This document shows, one piece after another, positions 49,233 to 60,895 of a stretch of 64,000 bases of DNA. A program made the position numbers and the translations under genes. Numbering within the stretch: the stretch's first letter is position 1; each line of letters begins with the position of its first letter. The notes beneath the pieces were generated by a model. It saw only the letters and a list, made by a program, of their open reading frames with translations, was not told the origin of the DNA and did no database searches. The stretch is from positions 62,001 through 126,000 of the forward strand of contig JAMXBD010000961.1 in assembly GCA_024138025.1 (NCBI GenBank). The letters run 5' to 3'. Source of the DNA: Combretum micranthum (taxonomy: Eukaryota > Streptophyta > Magnoliopsida > Myrtales > Combretaceae).

Positions 49233-52200
49233 CCATTAGTGGATTAACAAGCTTTATTTTACTCTATTCAAGGCAAAAGAAATGATGTTTGTTTTGGTGG
49301 GAGTTTTCTTAAATTCTTTGAAATAAGTGTTTAGTCGTTAAAAATTGTTGTTTTCTAGCTTCTATGAGTCAAATGAAGGAATTGAAAATTTTTAATAAGA
49401 AAAGAAGGAAAATAGTAAAATAAAGTTGAAGTCATCCATTCGCACCCACTGCTAAATTTCTAGACTTGAATCACTCTAAGTACATTCAAACAAATCCCTT
49501 CATATAGCAAAGTATTGCACTTTCCAATCATGATGAAAATTTTAGAGCTGATGATTCTAAGTGTTTAACTACCTTAATTGGGACATAACTATGAGTACTC
49601 CTATAATCTAGTTGCAAAGATATATTGCCAATCATTAATTTTTTGAAATTTCAAAGTTTTTGGTAACATTGTGTCCACTAGAGCATGATAATTGTTTAAA
49701 ATAGTATCTATGGCTTGTATTTCCCTGCTTTCCTTGATCACAATATCATTATTATCCTCAATTTCATCATTGACATCATTCAATGGTAAAATAAATTATC
49801 ATTTATATTTGGGAACATTATGATATTCATCAGAGTTATAGCAAAGTCTATGCTTATGCCAAGCAAGCAATTCTGGGATTGTGAGTGTTATTATAGATAA
49901 TGTTAACATTGTAATAAAAATGGTAAGGTTGGAAGAGAACGATGAAGCAACCGACGAAGTGTATAGTGGAGTAGATGAGGTTTTACAAACTATAAAAGTT
50001 ATGAAGTTTTAGAGAAAATGTTTGGAAAGGAAAGGATTGTTTGTTCTCGCGCATATTAGTTAACCATGTTGCTTACATGAGAGAATTTGGTTTTGCTATT
50101 TGTACTTCATTTCTTATAAAGGGTCGAAGACCTGACATAAAGTTAACAAGAAAGATTCAAATAAGCCCACAATATTTTTTGAATGTGAGTTAAAACAAGA
50201 TTAATGTGACACATTCATTGACGACTTTAACGCTCTATGATCAATATGATACTCCACAGGTTAGTTAGAGACTCCATGGAAAGGGTGTGGTAATAATAGC
50301 TACATGTGAGCCTTCTTCACGTGCAATTAGTTTGTATGGTTTATGTCACTTTGTATGAAATTAAATTAGTCATTTGCATGGAACATACGACATGTAATTA
50401 AGTTGCATGTTAATTTAGAGCTCGATGATCATTATTTACGTGTAAGCTATTTATTTTATTTTTTATTCGTTATTTTTTTATTTATATTATTATTGAGTCT
50501 TATATTTATTACATTACACCTATACATCCTAAGGTTGTTAGGGATAGTATAATAATCCTGCTAACAATTAAGTATTATTTTCATGAAAATCCTCTTTTCT
50601 CTGAAATTCTTTTGTCTTGTGGGAAACAAACCCAAACTAGACCTCATAATTCTGTTCATGAATTGTTGCAATCAACAATCAATTTTATTTCACCAAACTG
50701 CTCTTGTGATATCTTATTAGGCTTATTGTTAAAGATCAATAAAATGTCCAATTTTTTAAATTATATTCAAAGTGGTTTGTTTATTTCTTTTTTGTTTTAT
50801 TGAATTATTAAAAAGTCTAGATTCAATAAAACTTACAAAATTCAAAAATCATAAAAATACTAATTTTAGACCATTTGTTATGTTTAACAAATACGAATTC
50901 ATGTTGTACACACACCTTCCATCGTAAAAGTGGCTACCGCAATGCATTGCTCATCGATACACTATTAAAATTGAAAAATTGATCATATTCAAATGTCCTC
51001 CCTAAAGGATGATGACATTAAATTTGAGGACTCAGGGTAATACCCTTTAGTAGGTTGTTTGCATGATTTTGATCACTAAAGAATATGGTGATCTTACTCC
51101 GATGTCTAACTACGATGACAATTGGGATTTCGAATGCTATCCTGCATAGGTTGCAAATTCTTTTTTATTTCATCAAAATTTCCACCCATTTCATGCCTCG
51201 TAGCTCGCAACGAAACCCATTAAAGAGCTATAGCCAACTTATTGTATTTTACCCCCCATAGTCATTGCGTTTGTAGACAGTGTTATCAATAAGATGAGAT
51301 CACAAAATTGATAGTAGCCCCACTCAGTAATACTATTATGTAATTCAAATTGCACTAAAATCACACACCAAATCTTCTTTAACAATACATAACCCTCAAA
51401 ATTTTCCCAAACAAGTATTTATTAACTGTTCTTTCTTTCTTCCACTTTATACCTAGCGTGGTTTTAATCAAAAACCCTAACTTTGTTTCTCTTGTTTGAT
51501 TTTGTAAATCTAATGTAAAATATTCATCTTGGTCTTCATGAGTCAAACATTGTTTGTTATTTTTCAACTACATCAATTGATTATTGTGATTCACTTTGAT
51601 ATAAGTATTATGTTTGTAATTTCTACAGTTTAATACATGCAAACGTGTAATTCTTTTTATGTAACTTTAATATCCCCCTTCTAAATTGATTGTTTCCTCA
51701 CGCATCTAGCAAAGTGTATAACATATTGTTACATGCATCCACACACATTACATGAATAAAAATTGGCAAGTTTTTGCAATCAAATGAAACAAAACAACTA
51801 TTAAAAAAAAAAAGGGGGATAATTTTAGGAGGGATTAGGAAGGGAAGGGCTGTGGTCCATTACAATCATGTGATGATTCCATTCTTTTCCCTATATTTTA
51901 ATGGATAATTGTACAAACCCACGTTAGCTTCTTTAATAGAGGAATTGTTCAAACCATTATTCTATTAAAAAGGAAAGTTGGCTAGAGACGTATTGTTAGA
52001 GAAAAAATAATAATAATACTTTTAATTTTTAATTCTAATACTAAACATAGCTAAACTTTATCATCACTTGTACTACCTTAAAAAGTTGAATAATCCATGT
52101 ATGAAGAGTTCTAGTCTAGAGTTCGATCGTGATGGAGGATTGGGATATCATAAAAACCTCTTAATTCGACTAAAATACTTACATTAGTGAAATTTCTTTG

Positions 52201-52570
52201 GTTCAACATATGATATGTCTAGTAAATGTTTCCACGGAACACCCTTAGGATAATTTTACATCAAAAAGAAAGATTTTTTCATAATAATATAAGAAACAAG
52301 GAGTCGACCCAATTAGTAAACGCACATGTATTTAGCTTTATTATCATTATACACTTTTTCCATACATTTTTTTTGCTGTAAAGCAAACAAGGTCTTAAAT
52401 TTCCTATACAGCACACCTATGCTTCAAACTAATTCCGCACTAACGACAGAGAATTATATAATTCAAAAAGAAAAGTAATCATAGTAGAGTAGTTGAATTT
52501 TAAGCATCCGTTAATTTTTATAATTTCTATTAATCATATGTCCTGCTGTACCGTCCCACTAAAGCCCCCT
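49233..52570. other. Intergenic stretch upstream of the third SDR copy
   Basis: No gene can be supported. Between about 49900 and 50360 the plus strand has slightly more coding-like texture (for example a translated FVLAHISVNHVAYMREFGF), but stops interrupt it and I do not recognise a family. Short frames at 49601..49783, 50612..50803 and 51379..51567 carry no motif. A-runs at 51804..51813 and other AT tracts are the only other structure. Confidence 0.35.
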
Positions 52571-52580
52571 CTTTCTCCAA

Positions 52581-52587
52581 TATAATA
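52581..52587 (+). promoter_or_regulatory. TATA-like site of third SDR copy
   Basis: TATAATA about 65 bases ahead of the start codon, followed by a leader conserved with that of the intact SDR gene (GGAGGCCTGTT versus GGAGGTCTGTT). Confidence 0.4.
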
Positions 52588-52649
52588 CATGGAAAAATGG
52601 AGGCCTGTTCTCATCACTCTCAAAGCAAAACCGTCCACACTCCGATATA

Positions 52650-53798
52650 ATGATGACGGCATCTTCTTTAGCAGCATCCCTTTCAAAGAGGTAAACCAAG
52701 GTTTTCGCGTATGATATGCTTATTTTCATATTGATTTTAGCATAATATCCGTTTGATAAGATCATAGCCTATTTGCATCTACGTAGACGATATACAGATT
52801 GCGATATTGGCACCAAGTTCCTGGACATTAGGGAACATATTGACATGATCATTAGATACATAACTTATATTAAATTTGTAGCTGTATACCTCGTCTATAT
52901 TATCTTGTATGATATCGTATATTGGTTTTAGATTAATATCACTAAGTACTCTATTGTTAAACAATGGTGTGACATTAATGTGAAATTAAAATTGTAGATT
53001 AGAAGGCAAGGTAGCGATCATAACGGGTGGCAAGCGGGATTGGAGCAGCCACAGTCAGGAGATTTGGAGGAAGGTGCAAAAGTTGTCATTGCAGATGTCC
53101 AAGGCAAGCTTGGTAACACCCTCGGTAGCGAAATTAAACAAGACAACAAAGTTGTTTCTTATATGCATTGTGACGTTTCCAACGAATCTGATGTCCAAAA
53201 ACTTATTGAGAAAACCATGTCCAAGCATGGAAAGCTTGACATAATGTTTAGCAATGCTGGTATTGGAGGCAATTCTGACGGTCGAATTGCTGCTGTCGAG
53301 TACGACGATTTTAAAAGAGTTATCGACACAAACGTGTTTGGTGCTTTCTTATGTGCCAAACATGCCTCTAAGGTCATGATTCCGGCAAAAAAAGGCAACA
53401 TTGTTTTCACATCAAGTCTTGCTTCTGTGACATTTGGTGCTGATGTGCCCCATGCTTACGTAGCCTCAAAAACAGCGGTTGTGGGGCTAACAAAAAATTT
53501 ATGTGTTGAATTGGGTCAATATGGCATAAGAGTAAATTGCATATCTCCTTATGGCATAGCCACTCCATTTATAAAAGAAGGAATGGGTGGCCTAGATGAC
53601 AAAGTGGCTGAGGATCTATTCTATTCCGCAGCAAACTTAAAGGAAGCTACACTGAAGGCAGAAGATATAGCAAATGCAGCTTTGTACCTTGCAAGTGACG
53701 AAGCTAAGTATGTGAGTGGGTTGAATTTGGTGGTTGATGGTGGATACAGGAACACTAATGTCTCTCTTGAGATGAGCATGAAACGCATCTTTTCTTGA
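52650..53798 (+). pseudogene. SDR110C-like gene with frame-breaking deletions in the cofactor motif
   Basis: Exon 1 is 52650..52690 (MMTASSLAASLSKR across the junction), intron 52691..52997 (GT...AG, 307 bp) and exon 2 52998..53798. Exon 2 opens correctly (LEGKVAIITGG), but compared with the intact gene two bases are missing within the TGGASGIG codons (near 53030) and two more near 53064 (TTTG|GAGGAAGG). The net loss of four bases shifts the frame, with a stop near 53240. From 53040 the remaining 250 residues are open in the new frame, with NAG, the Asn, Ser, Tyr and Lys of the active site (YVASK) and NLVVDGGY intact. Identity to the first copy is high. Either a young pseudogene or a sequence error; a start further inside would lack the NAD-binding glycine motif. 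Confidence 0.8.
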
Positions 53799-54169
53799 GT
53801 TGTGGCCATGGAGATGTGGAGATTTCTTTCTAATCAATCATTTGTATGAACAAGTGCTGTCCACACTAGTCTACACAGGCTTTTTTGTGAGATACCATGT
53901 ACTAGTCTTGTTCACATTAGCCACATCCAACGGCATTCTTGCTTGCTTGAGTTGCGGTTTTTGTTGCTGTTTGTTCTTTGCGGACGGATGGGCAATGTTG
54001 TTCGCCTAGGAAAGCCTATCCCTTTAATTACTTTTACATCTAGGCAGATATTATCCTTCGTTCAGATCCTTATATATATATATATATTTATGTTTGATTT
54101 ACTTTAGTTTTCATGTTTGGGTTTGTAGTCTCTAATCTTGCCTTGCCTTTTGTAGCTTCTCTTTGATCT

Positions 54170-54175
54170 AATAAA
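54170..54175 (+). terminator. Possible polyadenylation signal of third SDR copy
   Basis: AATAAA about 370 bases after the stop codon, preceded by T-rich sequence. The only canonical signal in the near downstream region. Confidence 0.3.
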
Positions 54176-54817
54176 ATTATTTACGTATCAAAATAAAGAA
54201 AAAAGAGAAGAGAAAATATTCAAGATACTGGAAAAAAGTAAAAGAGGTCCAGATTCATCTTCTCTAGGGATAAAAGACTATGCAAGTATTTGTACTATTA
54301 AATTTGCGCAATTTAGTATCTGTAATCTTAATTTATGCAACTTATATTATAGCTAGCAAGGATAAAATAAAAAAAATTTCTCAAACGAAGGAAAATAGTA
54401 TAATTTTATATACGAATTTTTAAAATGAAAGTGGAAAAAGATATAAATAGGAAGAAAAATAGATATATTTCTACTTTTCATGTCCATTTGTTTCTCTTCA
54501 TTTTTGGAGACCAGTGAAAATATATAAAATGATAGAAATATGCTTAAAAGGAAAGTTAAAAATAGGGATGGCTATGATGCAATCATCTATTACGATTCAA
54601 GTTTTCTTTTAAATTCAAAACTAATCATATCATTGATGAATATGTGAAATCACACATTTATATTTGCATTTTTCATATAAAATTGAGGAAAATGAATCAG
54701 TGATAAAAGCTTTGTGTTATAAATATATGACTTTCACAGATTTATGGACTGATTAAGAGAGTGTGCTTGAATTGATCATTATAATAAGCTACTTCGCCAA
54801 TTAAATAAATCTCAACT
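54176..54817. other. AT-rich intergenic stretch
   Basis: Nothing coding is seen up to the start of the Copia-type LTR. Confidence 0.35.
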
Positions 54818-57707
54818 TGTTGGAAGAATTGAATGCAGGTGGACAATAGTTAACAGCAACACTTCGTTTCAGCCAAGCAGCTGCAGCATGAAGCTGCTGT
54901 TCCTAATTTCTAAGATACCGAACAAAGCATGCACAGAGCAACAAGCTATTGAGAACATATAATAACTTCTAAGCTCAACTAGACTTTGACATCAAATTGA
55001 AGAAATTTACTCACTACCCTATACAATCAATAGTTGTCATATTATTTTGTTCGTGCAAAAAAAAAAAAAAAAAAAAAGATGGCAAAGTTCTACTAGTTGT
55101 TGTGTCGAGTTGTAGCTGCACTTTCTTAACAGTTTCAAGCTCCTTCTCCATGAGCTGAACTACTGTGATGTGGTTCAAATCCGTGATTTAAGATCAAGTG
55201 CCAAACCGCGTTAATGCAACAGCTGACTTAGACCGAGTATCCACGGAGCATGATCAAGCACCAGCATGGCTTAACTGAGCAGTCAAGACACAAAACTAAG
55301 AGCATCCATGGAGTGATACCAGACCTGAGCGCTAAAGGGGCAACAGCCTGGCACTCATTTCATCAAGTGGAGCGCCCAAGTAGCAACATCTCGTACCAGC
55401 AATTAAAGCACGACTGTTCAGACAATGTTTTCTATATTCAACATATCTTTCTCATCCGAACTCCTATTGAAATGATTTAAAATGCCACAGAAAGCTAAGA
55501 GAGAGATATTTAAATTTTATGTTTTGAGTTTGGCCAAACTCTGGATGCATCATTGTTAAAATCGAGCTTGAAATTTCTATTTTGTTCACTGTTGGCGTCG
55601 TGGTTTAGCAGCTCTAACATCGTTTAGAAAATTGAAGATATCTCTTATATTTAAGCTCTTTTTGATATTAGTCAAAACTCTATAAATAACTAAAAGAGAG
55701 ATCTACAACTTTAATGTTTTGGGTTTTGATAAATTCTAAAAGTATATTAGTGAAAAAAATGTCATGAAGTTACTGCCCATCCAATGTAGCATTCTTATTT
55801 GTAGTTTCGACACTCTTTCATAAACTGATCATATTTCTCTAATCCAATCTCCAATTGAGATGGTTAAAATTTCTATAGAAAGATAAGAGATACATCTATA
55901 ACTTTTATGTTTTGATTTTTGAGAAAATGCAAATGAAGTGGGGTCAAAATTCACCATGAAGTTTCTGCACAGTAGCAGATCTCAGCTACCCATGACATCA
56001 GCAGAATTTTAACTTCTTGACGATAAGGAGCAATCAACAGCAACTTTAACTATCTAGCTTAAGCAACCATTTGAAGCGCCAATCATAGCAGAAGAATTGA
56101 GTGCTCATGCTGACCTTTAGAGTGCTCATAATAGAAACAGAAGCAATTGTAGCAGCAACTGACTGATATTACCAAGCTCCTTTGATGAAGACCGAGCACA
56201 CCAATCTGAGCTGAGCAGAGTTGAAAGACCAACCGAGCTATCCTTTAATGATCAGTACAACTGCAACTTTCTGAGCAGAAACTGCTCCAAACGTAGAGTG
56301 CCAATCCAACCAGCCAAGCACGAAGCTCTGTTAATCAGAAAATGACCGAGCTGCAATTGTGCTAGTCGAACGCCCAAGGAGTTCAGTAGATTCGCAATTT
56401 GCAAGTACAATCCAGTGACAACAGCACAATCCTGAGCTAATTCCAATCCAAGGCAGCAGCACATCACAGTGTGGAACAAGTTGTAGCAGCTTGATCTGAT
56501 TTAAGTTGCTGCAGGAATTTTGACTAACAATGATATCAAGCACCCTTGAAGCACTTGGAGCGCCCTATCACAGCAAATCGAGCGCCCTCCTCAGCAACCA
56601 CGCTCACACAAGGAGCACTCACGTCTAGTGTTTGAGCACTCATGGTCATCGGCCGAGTGCTCTCACTAGCAAAAACTCGAGCGCTCAAGCAAGCTCACAT
56701 GGAGCACCCATCTGCATAGATAGAAATTGAAGCAACTCTCTAAACTTGACCAAGCAAATTTTGGTTAAAAGTGCAGAATTGAAGCATACGACAGACTAGC
56801 CGAGAAAGCTAAATTACAAAGCAACAACTAGCAACCAACACCGAGCTGAATGTCCGGGAAGCTGTCACATGCCAAGTACCGAGCTTCTACAATAAAATCT
56901 AAAATAGGACACAACTGATAGCAAATTTAAAACCAAAGCTTCCGAGAGTAGAGAGATTAGCTAATATATTTTTTTTATTCTTTGTTTTGGTGCAGGATCC
57001 AAGAATTGCATTGTATCTTCCAAGCTTCAGAACGTGGCCTTGCTAAACCAAAGGACTAAGTTGCCGACCTGAGCCTCCATTTCGCGAACACCATCGAGCA
57101 GCTTCTTACTAGAGCAAACAGCAGCTCAAAGTCCTTTAACTGAAGTGCTAGTTGAATGTCTAGACCAACCCTAAATAACAAACATCACATCACAGCAGCA
57201 GCGTCCATCCAAGTTCATACGAGTGTCCATGGTCTGCTATATTGGAGCGCCCAAGTTGAGCTCCAAGAGCACCCATTGCCGCCGCACTTGGAGCGTCTCT
57301 GTTCCAAACCCCCTAGCATCTGAAACATCACTAGCATCACATCCATAACAGACCACGATCGGCAGCTCAGCCAATTTTCAAGCACTCATAGCTATATAAG
57401 GAGCAGCCCACAAGATCCGAACAGGGTGCCCTGCAACAGACTTGATATGAACTGAGACAAGTTAAAAATGCATCCGCACGGTGGAGTTCCATATTTTTGA
57501 CATTGAAATGTAAGCCAGGACCCATTTGGCCTACTACCACCTACACATGCACCAAAGAGCCCAAGAAGGGCCCAAAAGATCATCCCCATTATCAATCAAT
57601 GAATAGCCCATGGTCGGTGAATTTATGTATATATATTTTATTATACAACCTCGTACTATCTATTATCATTAAATCAATAAAAGCATCTTCTCCTTGATAT
57701 TTGTACA
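54818..57707 (+). repeat. Long LTR of a Copia-type element
   Basis: It starts TGTTGGAAGAATTGAATGC and ends ...GATATTTGTACA exactly at the PBS (57708), giving TGT...ACA termini. Length is about 2.9 kb, long for Copia, so another insertion may be hidden inside; a 22-base A tract at 55057..55078 is a candidate edge. A TATA-like GCTATATAAGG lies at 57391, and AATCAATAAAAGC near 57671 could serve as a poly(A) signal. From about 55200 to 57330 words such as GAGCGCCC and GAGCACCC recur irregularly. Confidence 0.55.
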
Positions 57708-57720
57708 TGGTATCAAAGCA
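57708..57720 (+). other. Primer-binding site, initiator tRNA-Met type
   Basis: TGGTATCAAAGCA directly after the LTR; one change from the tRNA-iMet complement. Confidence 0.85.
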
Positions 57721-58244
57721 CAAGTTAAATAAATCCTAGATTTTTCTTTTACAAGCATCATCGTCATCAAGAACAGGCTTACTTTCAATCTTCTCTTCCT
57801 CTTCCAAATTTGATTCTAAAGAAAAAAAATTGAATAGGTACAATGTGATTTAATCACACATATCAAGGGCTGCTGAGAATATACGATCACCAAATTGATA
57901 TCAATACCACTAGTGGCTTGATAAATAATTTTTTTTTTCAGAATTGAATGGGTAATCTACATTCAACCTTTTCCCATGTGGTTATATACATAATTTGTTG
58001 TGTTTTTTTTTTTTCTTAGGTTGTATATAGTAAGTAGTGAGGAACTATGTATCGACGGTAGTGATTTTCACTTCACTATATAATATTTTTTGGAGAAAAC
58101 GAAATTGTATATGCCTGATTATTCTTCATCAATTTGGTTTTTCCAAAAAAAAGAAAAGACAAAGAAAAGATAAAAAAAAAAAAAAAGGCAAGAAAAAAAT
58201 AAAAGAAATTAAAAAGACAAAAAAAAAAAAAAAAAACTTGCTTC

Positions 58245-58534
58245 AGCATGACTAATCATTCATCTCTAAGCCATAACAATGATTATGGTCATAGCCAACT
58301 TAAAGCTAGGGGGCGTCGTCACCCAAATGATTCCATTTAGTGCTCTACCTCTAATATAAGACCATCGAGTTGTAAGTGTACATGCCAAATCTGTAAGAAA
58401 TATGAACACTTGGCTCTTTCTTGCCATTATAGATATGATGCGTCCTATGTAGCCGAACCTTCGATATCTGTTGCTCGCTCTACTAGTCCTCTTCATGAAG
58501 CTACTTAGTATACAGGCTCTGACACCACACATCA
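58245..58534 (+). pseudogene. Copia-type gag C-terminal part with zinc knuckle
   Basis: A frame from an ATG at 58248 shows a basic, Arg-rich stretch (LKARGRRHPND), then a perfect CX2CX4HX4C knuckle, CQICKKYEHLALSC (58384..58425). Stops at about 58341 and 58507 break it. Ahead of it, 57721..58244 contains a low-complexity purine tract (58143..58236) in place of most of gag, so the capsid region is missing. The knuckle would bind element RNA. Confidence 0.75.
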
Positions 58535-58860
58535 CATGACTTCTGATGCAGGTATTGTCATTAATCTAACCTCCTATGTTGGTTTTGATATGGTTTTAGT
58601 TAGTAATGGTGCCTCCATACCCATAACCCACACTAGTGACTTTTTCATACAAATCTCAAATCAACCATTGCACCCCAAGAATGTTCTTGTTCTTCCCTCT
58701 CTTACACACAATCTCTTATCTATCATTAAATTGTATTTTGACAATAACTGCCTAATTAGCTTTGACAAAACCTCCATTTGCATTAAAGACTCCCAAATAG
58801 GTCAACTTTTGCTTCAACAAAAGGCCATGTGTAATCTTTACCCAATCAAGGTTGCTTGAT
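58510..58860 (+). pseudogene. Copia-type aspartic protease, inactive
   Basis: It continues from gag as YTGSDTTHHMTSD, followed by an open frame (58536..58859) with the protease body LPSLTHNLLSIIKL. In Copia proteases the first block is normally Asp-Ser-Gly followed by Ala and HHM; here the order at that place is Gly-Ser-Asp, so the catalytic motif is lost. The frame ends with TGA at 58858. The family cleaves the gag-pol polyprotein. Confidence 0.75.
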
Positions 58861-59232
58861 CCCACAGACTCTCTTACTTCTGTCCTATTGAGAGAAATAT
58901 GGCATTCTTGATTGTGTCAACCACATGTAGGGTTCTCAACCATCTCATCAAGAATCATCCCATAAGTGTCAAGCTGTCCTCATCCTCACCCCCTCCCCCC
59001 ACCCCCCCCCTATCATGCCTGCAATATTGCAACTCTACTCAACTGCCCTTTCAATAGTTATCTCATTTACCACAAAAGCCCTTAGATGTTATACATTCAG
59101 ATGTTTGGCAATCACCTGTTAGATCTAATTTAGGTTCTACTACCGTATTATTTTTTATGATTGCACTTGTATTCTTGGTTGTTTCTTATGCATAGAAAAA
59201 GTGATGTTTTCTCCAAATTTCAACATTTCAAA
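58861..59232 (+). pseudogene. Copia-type integrase fragment
   Basis: After a decayed zinc region containing a long C run (58983..59011), the integrase core entry PLDVIHSDVWQSPVRSN is visible at about 59078..59130. It is followed at about 59200 by RKSDVFSKFQHF, normally more than 30 residues further on in the core. The homology then ends at about 59232, where Ty3/Gypsy gag sequence starts. Stops and missing segments make it non-functional. Confidence 0.7.
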
Positions 59233-60240
59233 GAATCACAATTGCAAGTTTTGCTCTTGAAGGGGATGATTTACAATGGTACAAGTGGATGTACTTGAAT
59301 CAAAAACTTAGTTCTTGGAAAAAGCTTAGTGATGCTTTGTTTGTTCATTTTGGCCCTTCATACCATAAGGATGTCTAAGGAAACTTATCCAAGTTAATGT
59401 AGACATCAACCATGATAGAATATCAATCACAGTTCTAAGCTCTCTCTAACCGCACTATAGGAATTTCAAAATAATTTATTATGGGTTGGTTTATCTCAAG
59501 ATTGAAACTATCTATTAGATGTGAGGTACAAATTGCTTCACTGAAGTCTTTAATTGATGCTATTTGGTCAGCTAGAATGCATGAAGGCAAGCCTAATGAT
59601 AAATTTCATCCTTCCAAATCATTTATTAAACCTAGTGTTTCTTCATATACTTCTAGTTCTTTACAATTTGCTAAATACCTATTTACATCAACCACTTTAA
59701 ACGCTTTACCAAACACATCAACCCATATGCTTTTAATTCCCAACACTTTAAACTAAGCCCAAACATAACCTAAACCACATCAAAAATTTTACCATTAAAC
59801 ATTTGATACCAAAAGAAATGCAAGTGTGGAGAGAGCAACGTTTGTGCTTAGTTGCTATGAGAAATTTAATTGCAATCATAAATGCAAGGCTAGATTTTTT
59901 ATTATTATCTTATGAATGTATGTATGATGCTGATGACGTGGGAGACATACGTGAGCTAGGAGAGTTGCTTGATGCTGAAGCAATTAGTTACCATGCATTA
60001 CATGGTGATATGGATCCTATGACACTTCGTTCCTATGGTATTCTAAATAAGCAAAGTGTGTTTGTTTTGATTTACCTTAGTAGTACTAATAAATTTGTGT
60101 AATCTCATATTGCCAAACATTTAGGATTGTCCGTTCAACCTACAACAAAATTCAGTGTTATGATTGGAAATGGCCATAAATTGCAATGTGAAGGACAATG
60201 CAAGGATACTAAATTTAACATGCAAGGGTTTAATTTTTAG
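59233..60240 (+). pseudogene. Ty3/Gypsy gag and protease remnant
   Basis: The translation opens inside the retrotrans_gag core (IASFALEGDDLQWYKWM, then FVHFGPSYHKDV, EYQSQF, WFISRLKLSIRCEVQ). A knuckle remnant follows near 59850..59890 (CYEKFNCNHKCKA after a frame change). Then comes a protease-like region (ISYHALHGDMDPMTLRSYG) in which the position of the catalytic motif reads LIYLSSTNKFV, so the Asp of DSGST is replaced by Tyr. Frames of 91 (59481..59756) and 99 codons (59803..60102) are open, separated by stops. The N-terminal part of gag, PBS and 5' LTR are absent. Confidence 0.8.
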
Positions 60241-60895
60241 CTATATTTTATGTATTATCGATTCAAAGGGTTAACATAGTGTTGGAAGTGGAGTGGATGA
60301 AAGACGTGGCACCTCACAATTGATTATAATAAATTTTCTTTATAATTTATGCATGAGGCAAATAGATTACTTTATTGGGTGAACATCAGATGGTTCAAAT
60401 GTTCCACATCATCAATTAAGATGGCTATTTCAAACAAATGCTCTTGCATCTTGTTTTGATTGTTGACTTAGACAAAGAATATAGTATTAGAGAATTTCAC
60501 CAACAATAGTCAAATTAATGAAGTATTAGGCAAATTTTCTCATATTTTTCAACCACCTTCATCATTGCTTCCCTTACGTGAGATTCAACATAGAATTTAT
60601 CTGTTTAATGGAGTTTTTGCCATTAATGTTAAGCCATACTGATACCCTCATTTTCATAAAGATGAAATCAAGAGGCAAGGTAAGAAAATGTTAGAACAGG
60701 GTATCATACAATATAGCAATAGCTATTTTCATCTCTAGTCTTATTAGTAAAGAAAAAAGTTAGATCTTGGCAATTTTGCATTGATTATCAAGTGTTGAAT
60801 GAAGCTATAATCAAGGATGAATTCCCTAAACCAACTATAGACGAGCTATTGATGAATTGAAGGGGTAAATAGTTTTTCCAAGCTTGATTTTGGTA
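60241..60895 (+). pseudogene. Ty3/Gypsy reverse transcriptase, first part
   Basis: Following the protease, RT blocks are seen in order: PLREIQHRIYLFNG (about 60577), YPHFHKDEIKRQGKKMLEQG (about 60648..60705), [10 protein letters not shown] near 60755, and FSKLDF at about 60876..60893. Homology stops there in the middle of RT and resumes at 62334. Stops and shifts are frequent. Confidence 0.8.
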
